From: Streptomyces griseoincarnatus
GTDB lineage: Bacteria; Actinomycetota; Actinomycetes; Streptomycetales; Streptomycetaceae
Length of the DNA stretch: 64,000 nt
Direction of reading: 5' to 3'
NCBI GenBank assembly: GCA_014649575.1
Contig: BMTH01000020.1
Span: 41,608 to 105,607, forward strand
Part shown: positions 19,321 through 27,743 of the stretch, piece after piece
Layout of the letters: each line of letters starts with the position of its first letter
Numbering within the stretch: position 1 is the stretch's first letter
Program-made: the position numbers and the translations under genes
Notes under the pieces: generated by a model
Seen by the model: only the letters and a program-made list of their open reading frames with translations
The model's database searches: none
Told to the model about the DNA's origin: nothing

Positions 19321-19524
19321 CCCTTCGTTACAGTTGGCACCTGCCTGCGAGGACTGGGACGGCTCCCGTAACCGTCTGGCATGACTGGCGCTTTGAGACG
19401 ATGGGGCCGGCGATGTGCGCCGGGCTCGGCGGGCGCCCCGCTCGGTGGGGCGATGGCCCTCGTCCAGGGAGGTCCCGATGCGCCCCCCTCGCTGCCATAA
19501 CGCAAGGTGTCTTGTCGTTGGGCT

Positions 19525-20394
19525 CTATCGTGTTGCGCGCGATAGAGCTGTCTTTACCGCGTCGGCAGCGCGGATTCCGGCGTCCTTGGTGATCAGGCCG
19601 TCGATGGCCTCGCCGAACACCTCGACCCCGACGGTCAGTAGTCCTCCTTTGTCCAGGAGCGGGCGGATGACGGTGTCGAGATCGAGTTCGCCATCGCCGG
19701 GAAAGCGGCGGAATCGGCCCTCGCCGAAGAGAGTGTCGGACTGGGGAGAAAGGGAGGCGTCGGCGAGCTGGAGGCCGGTCACCTTCTCATTCGGGATGTC
19801 CGGCAGCAGGTCCAGGGCGGCCTGCGGCTCGTCCGACGCCCTTAGCAGATGCCAGGTGTCCACCAGGAGTGTGCCGTTAGGACGGTCGGCACGCCGGACG
19901 ATCTCCCATGCGGTGGCCAGATCGCGGATCCCCCAGAACGGCACGAACTCCAGCTCGACCCGCAGCCCGCGGTCCTCCGCCGTCCGGCAGAACGCGGCAT
20001 AGGAGGTGACCAGTTCGTCCAGGGGGACGGTGCCTGCGGTGAACGCCCCGCATGCCAGGACGGAGTCCATGCCCGCGGCCTCCGCAAGGTCGAGGACTTC
20101 GGTGTTGGTGAAGTCGAAGCGCTGCTTGATCGGTGCGGGCAGGTCGTCCGCGTACGGGATCGGTGCCCAGCTCGCGGCACCGTCGAGTTGCGCCAGCCGC
20201 ACGCTTCTGGCTTCCGCCTCCGCGCGAATCCACTGCCAGTCATAACCGGAGATGAGCAGTTCGTGAAGGGTGAGAGGGCTCAGGGCCGTGGCCGGGAACC
20301 CTCCGGCTCTCGCGGCGTCCAGCACAGCGATGAAGCCTCGGCTTGCCATGCTCCCTGGCCAGAAGGTCAGCTCCGGAGCGTTCCGGCCGGTCAT
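19525..20394 (-). CDS. Sugar-phosphate isomerase/epimerase-like TIM barrel
   Basis: The protein has 289 residues of the xylose-isomerase-like/AP-endonuclease-2 barrel: FIAVLDAARAGGFPATALSP, VLDLAEAAGMDSVLACGAF, VELEFVPFWGIRDL with a likely metal Glu, LLVDTWHLLRAS with Asp/His, and LTVGVEVFGEAID near the end with the last Glu. Enzymes of this fold isomerise sugars or related polyols with a divalent metal. Its ATG overlaps the stop of the upstream alpha/beta hydrolase by ATGA, so it is translationally coupled and shares the MFS/hydrolase operon. Confidence 0.85.
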   Translation of the reverse strand: MTGRNAPELTFWPGSMASRGFIAVLDAARAGGFPATALSPLTLHELLISGYDWQWIRAEAEARSVRLAQLDGAASWAPIPYADDLPAPIKQRFDFTNTEVLDLAEAAGMDSVLACGAFTAGTVPLDELVTSYAAFCRTAEDRGLRVELEFVPFWGIRDLATAWEIVRRADRPNGTLLVDTWHLLRASDEPQAALDLLPDIPNEKVTGLQLADASLSPQSDTLFGEGRFRRFPGDGELDLDTVIRPLLDKGGLLTVGVEVFGEAIDGLITKDAGIRAADAVKTALSRATR

Positions 20395-21293
20395 CGTGCC
20401 TCCCCGGTTCCGGTTCCCGTGTGGTGTCCCGCTCGTGCGGCGACGTCCGTGATGATCTCGGCGAGTCGGTCGGGCCGTTCCTCCGGTATCCAGTGACCGG
20501 CCCGGTCGACGATCTCCACCTGTCCCTGCTCGGCGACCTCTCCGACCATCTCTTCCAGCGCGGGACGCACTGCGGTGACACCGCTGGCTACGGCGGTGAA
20601 CGGGATGGCGAGCCGTGCCTCGGCGAGCGCCGCTTTGTTGTCCGCGCTGTCCTGGCTCAGCGCCCGGTACATCTCCAGGCCGGCCCTGAGTGCGCCGGGC
20701 GCGCGGTAGGCGGCGGCGTAGGCGTCGATGTCGTCGGGGGTCACCGCGGCACGGTCGTAGATGCGTGAGGATACGAAGTAGTCGATGTACTCCTTTTCGC
20801 GTCCGGCGATGAGCAGGTGCGCGACGTCGACGTTGGCGTGAAAGGGGATGTGCCAGGTGCGAGGGTTGGCGGCGAGACTGTCGCCGAGCCGTGTGCCCGG
20901 CAGCGGGGCGTCGACGGTGACGAGCGCGGCGGCGCTGTCGCGGTGGCGGAGCGCGTACGCGAAGCCCACGTAGGCTCCCATGTCGTGGCCGCAGATCAGT
21001 ACGGGGCCGTCGGCTCCCGCTTGTTCGACGATGCCTTTGACGTCGTCAGAGAGGGTGAACTTGTCGTAGCCGCTCGCCGGGCCGGGGAAACCTCCGATGC
21101 CGCGGAGGTCGGGGGCGATCACGCGGAAGTGGCTGGCCAGACGTTGTATGAGGGGGTGCCATTCCCTGCTGGTCTGCGGGAAGCCGTGAAGCAGGACGAG
21201 AGCAGGGCCGGCGCCAGCCGTGACGTAGTGATGGCCGAGGCCTCCCACGGTGGCGCGGTGATGGCGGATGTCAATGTCGGCGTGAACTGGCAT
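20391..21293 (-). CDS. Alpha/beta hydrolase with Asp nucleophile, epoxide-hydrolase/dehalogenase type
   Basis: The protein has 300 residues from the ATG at 21293. LLHGFPQTSREW supplies the oxyanion hole. The nucleophile elbow is CGHDMGAYVG, with Asp rather than Ser. The catalytic His is in DRAGHWIPEERPD. The Asp elbow points to epoxide hydrolases or haloalkane/haloacid dehalogenases rather than esterases. The HDRGAR motif of known fluoroacetate dehalogenases is not present (HDMGAY here), so epoxide hydrolase is more likely. It lies downstream of the MFS gene and overlaps the isomerase gene. Confidence 0.83.
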   Translation of the reverse strand: MPVHADIDIRHHRATVGGLGHHYVTAGAGPALVLLHGFPQTSREWHPLIQRLASHFRVIAPDLRGIGGFPGPASGYDKFTLSDDVKGIVEQAGADGPVLICGHDMGAYVGFAYALRHRDSAAALVTVDAPLPGTRLGDSLAANPRTWHIPFHANVDVAHLLIAGREKEYIDYFVSSRIYDRAAVTPDDIDAYAAAYRAPGALRAGLEMYRALSQDSADNKAALAEARLAIPFTAVASGVTAVRPALEEMVGEVAEQGQVEIVDRAGHWIPEERPDRLAEIITDVAARAGHHTGTGTGEAR

Positions 21294-21527
21294 GAGTGGA
21301 TGTCTCTTTCTCCCTGGGCAGGTGTGTGGGACGGGTCGGCGAACGGGCGGGGCGGCTGTGAGTGGTGACCCGGGCAACGCCGCGTCACGCTAGCGAAGAC
21401 CTCGGCATGGTCTGTCTGTCCACGGGAGCACCGCTGGCAGGAGGCCGCAACGGGAGCGGGTATGCGAGCCCATATCGAAGCGTCTCAGTCCGCGCGGGCG
21501 GCGGCTTTCCTGCCCAGAGAGGATGTG

Positions 21528-22961
21528 TCAGTGCGTTTGCCCGCTCTTACGGCGAGGTTGCGCGTGCCGAGCGACGGCGGTGGCCGGGCGCCGTCCGGCC
21601 GGTACCAGGGCGGCGAGGGCCACGGTGACCAGCGAGGTGACGGTCAGCAGGAGGAATCCGTGGGTGAATCCGCTCTCCCTGGGGAGCCCGCCCGGCAGCG
21701 GGTTCGACGTGATGAGGGTGGCGACCACGGCAGTGCCGATCGCCCCGCCGATGTTGCGGATGTTGGCGTTCATGCCGGTGGCCACGCCCGTCCGGTGGGC
21801 CGGTACGCTCCGCACGATCAGGGTCGACATGGCGGCGTAGGCCAGTCCGAGCCCCAGCCCGAACACGCCGCCAGCGGTCGCGACTTCCCAGGGCTGATCG
21901 GACAGCAGCGCGAAGGCCGCGCAGGCCACGGTGCTCAGGAGGGCGCTCACGACGAGCTGCGCCTTGGGACTCACCCGTGCGGCCAGCGCACCCGAGAGGA
22001 TCCCGCCCACCGACATCGCGGCCAGCATGGGCAGGGAGAGCAGTCCTGCTTCGCTCACGCTGAGGCCGAAGCCGTAACCCGCCGTGGTGGGTGTCTGCAG
22101 GAACTGCGGCACGAACGCCGTCACCGCAAACATGCTCGCCCCGAACAGCACCGCGACCGCATTCGTGGTCCACACCGCCGGCAGCCGCATCATGCGCAGG
22201 TCGACGAGCGGATCGGCCGAGCGGGATTCCACAGCGATCCAGCAGCAGAACAGGATCACGGCGAGCGCGAACAGGCCCAGGACGCTCGGTGAGCCCCAGC
22301 CCCACTCGCCGGCCCGGCTCACGGGGGTCAGCAGCGCCACGAGCCAGCCCGACAGAAGGAGCGCGGCGCGCCAGTCGATACGGCCGCGATGGCGCACGGG
22401 CGACTCGGGGACGAGGAACCGCACTAGAACGGCCGTGAGGGTCACCGCCACCATAGGGATCCAGAAGAGCCAGCGCCATCCGAGGTGCGTTTCGATCGGC
22501 CCGGACAGTACGAGCCCGAGGCCACCTCCACCGGCCAGGACCGCGGACAGGGAGCCGATCGCGGAGGCGACGCGCTCGGCGGGGAATTCGTCCCGGACGA
22601 TGCCGAAGGCCAGCGGGAATACGGCGCCGCCCAGTCCCTGCACCATCCGGGCGGCGACCAGGACACCGATGTTGGGCGCGAGTGCGGCGAGAAGAGACCC
22701 CGCCGAGACGGCGCCCAGGGCGACAAGCAGGGTGCGTCGTTTACCGAGGGAGTCACCGAGACGGCCCAGGAGCGGGGTGGCGACGGAAGCAGACATCAGC
22801 CACGCGGTCAGGACCCAGGTGACGGTGGAACGGCTGGTGCCGAGGTCCGCCTGGATGGTCGGCAGCACCGGGCTGATCAGGGACTGCAGCATGGCAAAGA
22901 CGCCGGCGGCAGCGGCGAGCACGGCGAGGATCAGCCGTGGGGAGGAAAGAGGGCGGGGCAT
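21528..22961 (-). CDS. MFS multidrug-type exporter, DHA2-like
   Basis: The protein has 477 residues with 12-14 hydrophobic segments. Motif A is present as GRLGDSLGKRRTLL, motif B as ARMVQGLGGAVFPLAFGIVRD. A later half-repeat has GGVFGLGLGLAYAAMSTLIV and TGVATGMNANIRNIGGAIGT, typical of EmrB/QacA proton-driven exporters. It is the first gene of an operon with the Asp-type hydrolase and the isomerase. A 38-bp double operator overlaps its promoter, so expression is probably induced by the substrate. Confidence 0.9.
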   Translation of the reverse strand: MPRPLSSPRLILAVLAAAAGVFAMLQSLISPVLPTIQADLGTSRSTVTWVLTAWLMSASVATPLLGRLGDSLGKRRTLLVALGAVSAGSLLAALAPNIGVLVAARMVQGLGGAVFPLAFGIVRDEFPAERVASAIGSLSAVLAGGGGLGLVLSGPIETHLGWRWLFWIPMVAVTLTAVLVRFLVPESPVRHRGRIDWRAALLLSGWLVALLTPVSRAGEWGWGSPSVLGLFALAVILFCCWIAVESRSADPLVDLRMMRLPAVWTTNAVAVLFGASMFAVTAFVPQFLQTPTTAGYGFGLSVSEAGLLSLPMLAAMSVGGILSGALAARVSPKAQLVVSALLSTVACAAFALLSDQPWEVATAGGVFGLGLGLAYAAMSTLIVRSVPAHRTGVATGMNANIRNIGGAIGTAVVATLITSNPLPGGLPRESGFTHGFLLLTVTSLVTVALAALVPAGRRPATAVARHAQPRRKSGQTH

Positions 22962-23071
22962 GGAAGTAGTCCTTGGCAGGGTGAGGGTGCGCGTTGGGGG
23001 GGGGCCGGGCGTGGAGCGAACCGGATGTGTTTCGCCGGGCGGGCAGCCGGAAGAAGCACCCCGGACAGAAG

Positions 23072-23109
23072 CGGAGGCGCTACTCCACTATATCGGAGGC
23101 TTCCCTCCG
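23072..23109 (-). promoter_or_regulatory. 38-bp double operator over the MFS promoter
   Basis: Site 2 (23094-23109) is CGGAGG-CTTC-CCTCCG. Site 1 (23072-23087) is CGGAGG-CGCT-ACTCCA. The starts are 22 bp apart with a 6-bp spacer. On the minus strand a -10-like TATAGT (23092-23087) spans that spacer, so a dimer on either site would block polymerase. The same layout recurs at 25654-25691 and 26911-26948. From here to the TetR gene at 23477 nothing else was recognised. Confidence 0.8.
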
Positions 23110-23476
23110 TTTATTCCATGACGCACTCATCGTGACCCTGCCGCCGGGAACGCCCGCCGCGTCCCGCCACTGGCGTGGGCAGTGTGTGGCCTCGGCGCTA
23201 CAACGTGACGGCCCATACCCCTACCGGTGCTTGATCCGGCCACGCCGGACGGCCGCGGAGAGCCGCGAACGTTCGAGCCCGACCAGCCGGCGAGCCCGCG
23301 CACGCCGCCACTTCCGCACCCACCGCGGGGCGCCGACAACTGCACCCGGGCGGGCACCTTCTCCGGCCGCACTCATGATGGCGGCCGCCGACCGTGGCGG
23401 CCCGCGCCGGCGTCCATCGCTCCACATCCGGTTCCGTCAGGACCGGATCCGGGGCAGCGCCCAGGTGAGGGAGTCC

Positions 23477-24130
23477 TCAGGTGGTCGTTCCGGCCAGGAA
23501 TGCGGCGAGGATGCGGCGCAGGCGGGGTTCGACTTCGACGACGGCATGTCCGAGCCTGGGGTCGTCGGCGTAGAGATCGCGCAGCAGCGGACCTGGACTG
23601 GCCATCTGCCACAGGGCACCGGCCATGCCGGTCGCGGCCGAGACCAGATCGAGCACCTGCTGCTGATCAAGACCCAGGAGGCGGTGCACTTCAGCGCCGA
23701 TCAGATCGACCTCGCGCAGGGTGACCAGCTTGAACGTGCGCACCGCCTCGAGTGACACGTTGCGCTCCAGGTTCAAGGGCGCCTGAGCAAGGAGGTCGCA
23801 AAACATGGGACGCGCCGCGAGTGTCGAGGCGAACGCGTTGGCGACGCGGGCCGGGTCCCCCTCCACGCATGTCCGCAGTTGCGCACGGAGCTCTGCGGAC
23901 CATTCGCGCCAGCCTTCGGCGGTGAGCTCGAGGAAGATCTGCTCCCTGGTCTCGAAGTAACGCAGCAGGGCCGATTTGTGCATGCCCACTTCGGCGGCGA
24001 TGTTAGTGAGGGTGACGTCCCGGATGCCGCGTTCCCTACCCAGTCGGCGGGCCGCCTCCAGAATCGCTGTCTCGCGTGCTTGTTTGGCTTCCGCGCTGCG
24101 GGCCCGCTGGTAGGAGGCTGGGTGCGTCAT
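23477..24130 (-). CDS. TetR/AcrR-family transcriptional regulator
   Basis: The protein has 217 residues. The N-terminal HTH is at about 20-65 (TAILEAARRLGRERGIRDVT, LTNIAAEVGMHKSALLRYFE). The C-terminal ligand domain (AARPMFCDLLAQAPLNLERN and the end LRRILAAFLAG) resembles the TetR_C group found next to SDR and oxidoreductase genes. It is divergent from the SDR at 24193. The 62-bp gap contains a 13-bp palindrome, so it probably represses itself and the SDR. Confidence 0.9.
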   Translation of the reverse strand: MTHPASYQRARSAEAKQARETAILEAARRLGRERGIRDVTLTNIAAEVGMHKSALLRYFETREQIFLELTAEGWREWSAELRAQLRTCVEGDPARVANAFASTLAARPMFCDLLAQAPLNLERNVSLEAVRTFKLVTLREVDLIGAEVHRLLGLDQQQVLDLVSAATGMAGALWQMASPGPLLRDLYADDPRLGHAVVEVEPRLRRILAAFLAGTTT

Positions 24131-24154
24131 GGGGTCATCATAGGAACCCGTAAC

Positions 24155-24167
24155 GCAACATTGTCGC
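24155..24167. promoter_or_regulatory. Palindromic operator between TetR and SDR genes
   Basis: GCAACA-T-TGTCGC is a 13-bp inverted repeat with one mismatched pair. It sits in the 62-base gap between two divergent genes and differs completely from the CGGAGG operators, which suggests a separate TetR circuit. Confidence 0.55.
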
Positions 24168-24192
24168 CCTATTAGGAGAACGGTGTTTCACT

Positions 24193-25089
24193 ATGGACAT
24201 GAGTGATAGCACTGACACCCGCAATGCACACCAGCGAGTCTGGTTCGTCACCGGCTCCTCACGCGGACTCGGACGCTCCTTGATCACCGCCGTCCTCGAG
24301 GCTGGTGACCTAGTCGTCGCCACCGCCCGCAACCCCAAGGCCCTCGCCGAAGAGCTGAAGGACCACGACGACCGAGTTCTCGCACTACCGCTCGATGTCA
24401 CCAGCGCTGACGCGGCCCGCGCAGCGATCGACGCCGCACTCGACCGCTTCGGCCGCCTCGACGTCGTGGTCAACAACGCTGGCTACGCGAACGTCTCTCC
24501 GGTCGAGACCTCGGACGACCAAGACTTCCGCGCCCAGTTCGAGACCAACTTCTGGGGCGTCTACCACGTGACCAAGGCAGCGCTGCCCGTCCTGCGGCAG
24601 CAGGGATCGGGCATCGTGGTACAGATCTCCTCGGTCGGCGGACGCGTCGGCGGCTCCCCTGGCATCGCCTCCTACCAGGCCGCCAAATTCGCCGTCGACG
24701 GCTTCACCCGGTCCTTGGCTGCGGAGACCGCACCACTCGGAGTGCGGTTCATGGTCGTCGAACCGAGCGGCTTCGCCACCGACTGGGCCGGCTCCTCCAT
24801 GACCGTCCACCCCACACCCGAGGCCTACGACAGCACCGTGGGCGCCATGAACCGCCGAGTGCGCCAAGGCACGGCCGGCAGCGCGGGTGACCCGAATCGC
24901 GCCGCCGAGATCATCGTCCGTACCGTGCGACGCGGCGACACCCCCAGCCACCTCCTCCTTGGAGTGAACGCCGTGAACCTCGCCCTCAATTACTCCCGCC
25001 GCCAGCTCACCGAAGCAGAGACATGGGAAGCGGTGAGCCGCTCAGCCGACTTCGCCGAGCCCTACCCGGTCGAACTGCCGCCGGCGTAA
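24193..25089 (+). CDS. SDR-family oxidoreductase
   Basis: The protein has 298 residues. The Rossmann motif is FVTGSSRGLGRSL at about 18-30. Next are LDVTSADAA, NNAGYANVSPVE, VVQISSVGG with the catalytic Ser, and ASYQAAKFAVDGF with YxxxK. The length and the C-terminal PNRAAEIIVRTVRRGDTPSH resemble the SDR group annotated as oxidoreductases of unknown substrate. A possible ribosome site AGGAG lies 14 bases before 24193; the ATG at 24199 is also possible. It is divergent from the TetR gene and likely its target. Confidence 0.9.
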   Translation: MDMSDSTDTRNAHQRVWFVTGSSRGLGRSLITAVLEAGDLVVATARNPKALAEELKDHDDRVLALPLDVTSADAARAAIDAALDRFGRLDVVVNNAGYANVSPVETSDDQDFRAQFETNFWGVYHVTKAALPVLRQQGSGIVVQISSVGGRVGGSPGIASYQAAKFAVDGFTRSLAAETAPLGVRFMVVEPSGFATDWAGSSMTVHPTPEAYDSTVGAMNRRVRQGTAGSAGDPNRAAEIIVRTVRRGDTPSHLLLGVNAVNLALNYSRRQLTEAETWEAVSRSADFAEPYPVELPPA

Positions 25090-25646
25090 CCCCTCCCCCA
25101 CACCAACCGACGGACCTGCCGACTGCACGGACACATTTTCCCGTGGGTGACATCCCAGAGATGGCGTGGCCCTTGCCTCCCAGCCGGCTGGTCGACGGAT
25201 TGGCGAGGCCGCCCCGCTGATCCCTCCCCGTATAACGGAACACAGTCAGGGATGCGCCGGCGGATTCGACTGACGCCTCAGGCGATGCCGCATCTAGTCG
25301 AGCCAGCGACGCCATTGCGCAGTCACCGCCCCTATACCCCCAGAGGTTCGCCCGCCTCCGGCGCCGGCCCGGGCGACACAGCCGGACGGGCGCCACCGCA
25401 CCAGCGGTCGCGGGCCCTGGCCGTCGTATGTACTCACGCGATGATGGCGACTGCCCCGCCCCCCGGCTTGCTACGGCAGTCGGCTTGGGTCCGCAACGAC
25501 CTCTGCCGACTCAGACGGGCGGAGTCATCTGCCTACCGTGATCAGGTCAGCTCGCCGCCCGCGTTCCGAGTGGCTTGCGGAGCAGGGCGGAGCCACACCT
25601 CGGCCGACGCGGCAGACTCGATGACAATGTGACCCTTTTCGCACCA
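25090..25646. other. Intergenic stretch, no gene seen
   Basis: About 560 bases lie between two plus-strand SDR genes. The frames present are short and low in family character. Composition stays GC-rich. No terminator hairpin was found after the first SDR. Confidence 0.35.
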
Positions 25647-25691
25647 TTTACACCGGAGGGCATCCTCCGGTAAAGTGGAGGATGCCCTCCG
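25647..25691 (+). promoter_or_regulatory. Promoter with 38-bp double operator upstream of an SDR gene
   Basis: A -35 TTTACA (25647-25652) and a -10 TAAAGT (25671-25676) are 18 bp apart. Site A, CGGAGG-GCAT-CCTCCG (25654-25669), fills the spacer. Site B, TGGAGG-ATGC-CCTCCG (25676-25691), starts on the last base of the -10. Site starts are 22 bp apart. This is the clearest of the three copies and implies direct promoter occlusion. Confidence 0.82.
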
Positions 25692-25820
25692 GTATAAGGA
25701 GTCCCTCCTTCAGGCCGGACAGGGCGTCTCCCAATACGCAAGCACCGCGGCCACACCGGGGTCGGCATACATCCGGACGGCACCGCATCTGGCGGCCGCG
25801 AAGTACGAAAGCGAAATGAC

Positions 25821-26618
25821 ATGGACTACAAGCTCAGCGACAAGCGCGCCCTGGTAACGGGTTCCAGCTCTGGCCTCGGAGCGGCTATCGCTACTCTCCT
25901 CGCGGCCGAGGGCGCGACGGTCGTGGTGCACGGCCGTGACAAGGAGCGCGCCGAGGCCGTGGCCCGGACCATCAGGGACGACGGTGGACGCGCCGAGGTC
26001 GTCCTGGGCGACCTCGCCACCGACGAAGGCGCCGACGCGGTTGCGGCGGGGGCCCTGGCGAACGGCCCGATCGACGTTCTGGTCAACAACGCGGGCTACT
26101 ACCGGCACGTCAGCTGGACCGACGCGACCATTGATGACTGGCGCGAGACGTATGAGGCGAACGTGCTGTCCGGGGTCCGGATGATTCAGCGGCTGGTCCC
26201 TCAGATGCGCGAGCGCGGCTGGGGCCGCGTCATCCAGATCGGCGGCGGGCTCGCCATCACGCCGATGCCGGGACATCCCCACTACAACGCCACCCTCGCC
26301 GCCCGGCACAACCTGGCCGTTTCTCTGGCCCGCGAACTCGCGGGCACCGGCGTCACTTCCAACACCGTCGCCCCCGGGGCAATCCTCGTCGACGCCGTCA
26401 AGGACCTGCTGACTGGCATCGCCCCGGACCGTGGCTGGGGCGAGACCTGGGAGGACATCGAACGTGACGCCACCAAGCACCTGGTGCCCAACGACCGCGG
26501 CCGACTGGGCCTTCCGGAGGAGGTTGCCGGTGCCGTCGCGTATCTGACCAGCCCCTTGGCCGACTATGTCAGCGGCGCTATCCTGCGCGTCGACGGTGGC
26601 CTCATCCGTTCGCTGTGA
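25821..26618 (+). CDS. SDR-family oxidoreductase, operator-controlled
   Basis: The protein has 265 residues. It begins MDYKLSDKRALVTGSSSGLG, giving TGSSSGLG at about 13-20. It continues with VVHGRDKERAEAV (Arg after beta-2, NADPH-like), NNAGYYRHVSW, and VIQIGGGLAITPM, where the usual catalytic Ser position reads Gly-Gly. PHYNATLAARHN follows, in which the usual YxxxK lysine is replaced (YNATL). These departures at Ser and Lys suggest altered or lost classical SDR chemistry. The C-terminus SGAILRVDGGLIRSL is normal. Confidence 0.85.
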   Translation: MDYKLSDKRALVTGSSSGLGAAIATLLAAEGATVVVHGRDKERAEAVARTIRDDGGRAEVVLGDLATDEGADAVAAGALANGPIDVLVNNAGYYRHVSWTDATIDDWRETYEANVLSGVRMIQRLVPQMRERGWGRVIQIGGGLAITPMPGHPHYNATLAARHNLAVSLARELAGTGVTSNTVAPGAILVDAVKDLLTGIAPDRGWGETWEDIERDATKHLVPNDRGRLGLPEEVAGAVAYLTSPLADYVSGAILRVDGGLIRSL

Positions 26619-26628
26619 CCCATCCCGT

Positions 26629-26662
26629 CGGCGCTGTACACACGAGAGCGTGCACAGCGCCG
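26629..26662 (+). terminator. Hairpin terminator after the SDR gene
   Basis: CGGCGCTGT (26629-26637) pairs with ACAGCGCCG (26654-26662) around a 16-base loop that itself has partial CAC/GTG pairing. It begins 11 bases after the stop codon. Confidence 0.65.
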
Positions 26663-26910
26663 GCGTATAGGGGTGAGCCGAATCGCCCGGGCTCACAGGC
26701 TCCTCGGCCCCGTTCGGTGCGGTCCGTGGCGGGCAGGCCAGAGCGCGAGTCGGCCCGACGGTGAACCCTACGAGATCCAGTCACACTTGCTCACGCGATA
26801 TTGATCGGCCGCTGGAGGAAAGAGGGCTTGCAGGGCCTTGACGGGGCGGTCGTGAGGTCCGCGAGGGCGGGATTCGACCTTGGTAGAATTTAGGGACCCC
26901 TCCGGAAAAA

Positions 26911-26948
26911 CGGAGGACACACTCCACTGCCGCGGAGGCACGCCTCCG
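26911..26948 (+). promoter_or_regulatory. 38-bp double operator directly before a TetR gene
   Basis: CGGAGG-ACAC-ACTCCA (26911-26926) and CGGAGG-CACG-CCTCCG (26933-26948) have starts 22 bp apart. Relative to the gene the module is inverted compared with the SDR copy: the perfect site is downstream. It ends 21 bases before the TetR start. A -10-like TAGAAT lies at 26884-26889, so a bound repressor could act as a roadblock. Confidence 0.8.
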
Positions 26949-26969
26949 ACCCCATTGCGTCGAAGGATC

Positions 26970-27551
26970 ATGGTGGACGACAGGACGCCCTCGGCTCTCA
27001 GCGCGGTCGTGCGCCGCCCGCACCGGGCTGACGCGCGCCGTAACTTCGACAAACTCCTGGCCGCCGCCCGCACAGCGTTCGCCGAGCAGGGAACCGGCAC
27101 CCCGCTCGAGGACATCGCCCGCTCAGCCGGCGTCGGCATCGGCACCCTCTATCGCAACTTTCCCACACGGCAGGCACTCTTCGACGCCGTCTACGCCGGC
27201 GAGGTCGAGGAACTGTGTCACGCCGCCCAGGATGTCGCGGACCTGCCTCCGTGGGAGGCGTTCAGCACCTGGCTCGACCGGTTCGTCTCCTACGTCGGCA
27301 CCAAACGTGCGATCTCCGAAGAGCTCAACCGCGACTCAGCGATGTTCCGCGACGCCCGTAAGGCAATGTACGAGGCAGGGGAGCCCCTGTTCGCACGGGC
27401 GCAGGAGGCCGGCGAGGCCCGCCGCGACGCGTCCTTCGACGACGTCTTGCGCATGATCACTGGCATCATCGCCACCGGCTACGTCAGCGACGAGCAGCGC
27501 GGCCGCGTTCTAGGTTTCGCACTGGATGGCATCCGGACCGGCAAGAACTGA
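26970..27551 (+). CDS. TetR-family regulator, probable owner of the 38-bp operators
   Basis: The protein has 193 residues from ATG 26970 (GTG 26973 also possible; AAGGA just upstream). The HTH is at about 22-66 (DKLLAAARTAFAEQGTGTPL, EDIARSAGVGIGTLYRNFP). The C-terminal ligand domain has WEAFSTWLDRFVSYVGTKRA and a closing MITGIIATGYVSDEQRGR. This form is widespread in Streptomyces next to SDR genes. The double operator immediately upstream suggests autorepression plus control of the SDR at 25821 and the MFS operon. Confidence 0.92.
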   Translation: MVDDRTPSALSAVVRRPHRADARRNFDKLLAAARTAFAEQGTGTPLEDIARSAGVGIGTLYRNFPTRQALFDAVYAGEVEELCHAAQDVADLPPWEAFSTWLDRFVSYVGTKRAISEELNRDSAMFRDARKAMYEAGEPLFARAQEAGEARRDASFDDVLRMITGIIATGYVSDEQRGRVLGFALDGIRTGKN

Positions 27552-27743
27552 CTACCGCGTTGTCTCGCGCGGCAGACAGGTCGAATCAACACTGACGATC
27601 AGGCATCCAGCCTCTGTTAGGTGCAGCGGATGGGCTGCAGTGCATCGCGGTCCGGTTTCGAGATGGCCGCTTACACACTCACTCTTACCGGTATGCGGTG
27701 TGTTGACGAGGCTCAAGGCATTCATGCGCATAGTAGTGACTGC

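Noticed and set aside
25090..25646. Small ORFs between the two SDR genes
   Set aside because: Low-complexity Arg/Pro/Ala frames without ribosome sites or motifs.
27552..27743. Possible fluoride riboswitch before the FluC pair
   Set aside because: I looked for the crcB-motif core (GATGG, TTCGCC-like segment, closing GATGGC) and found only isolated matches that cannot be arranged into the known pseudoknot.
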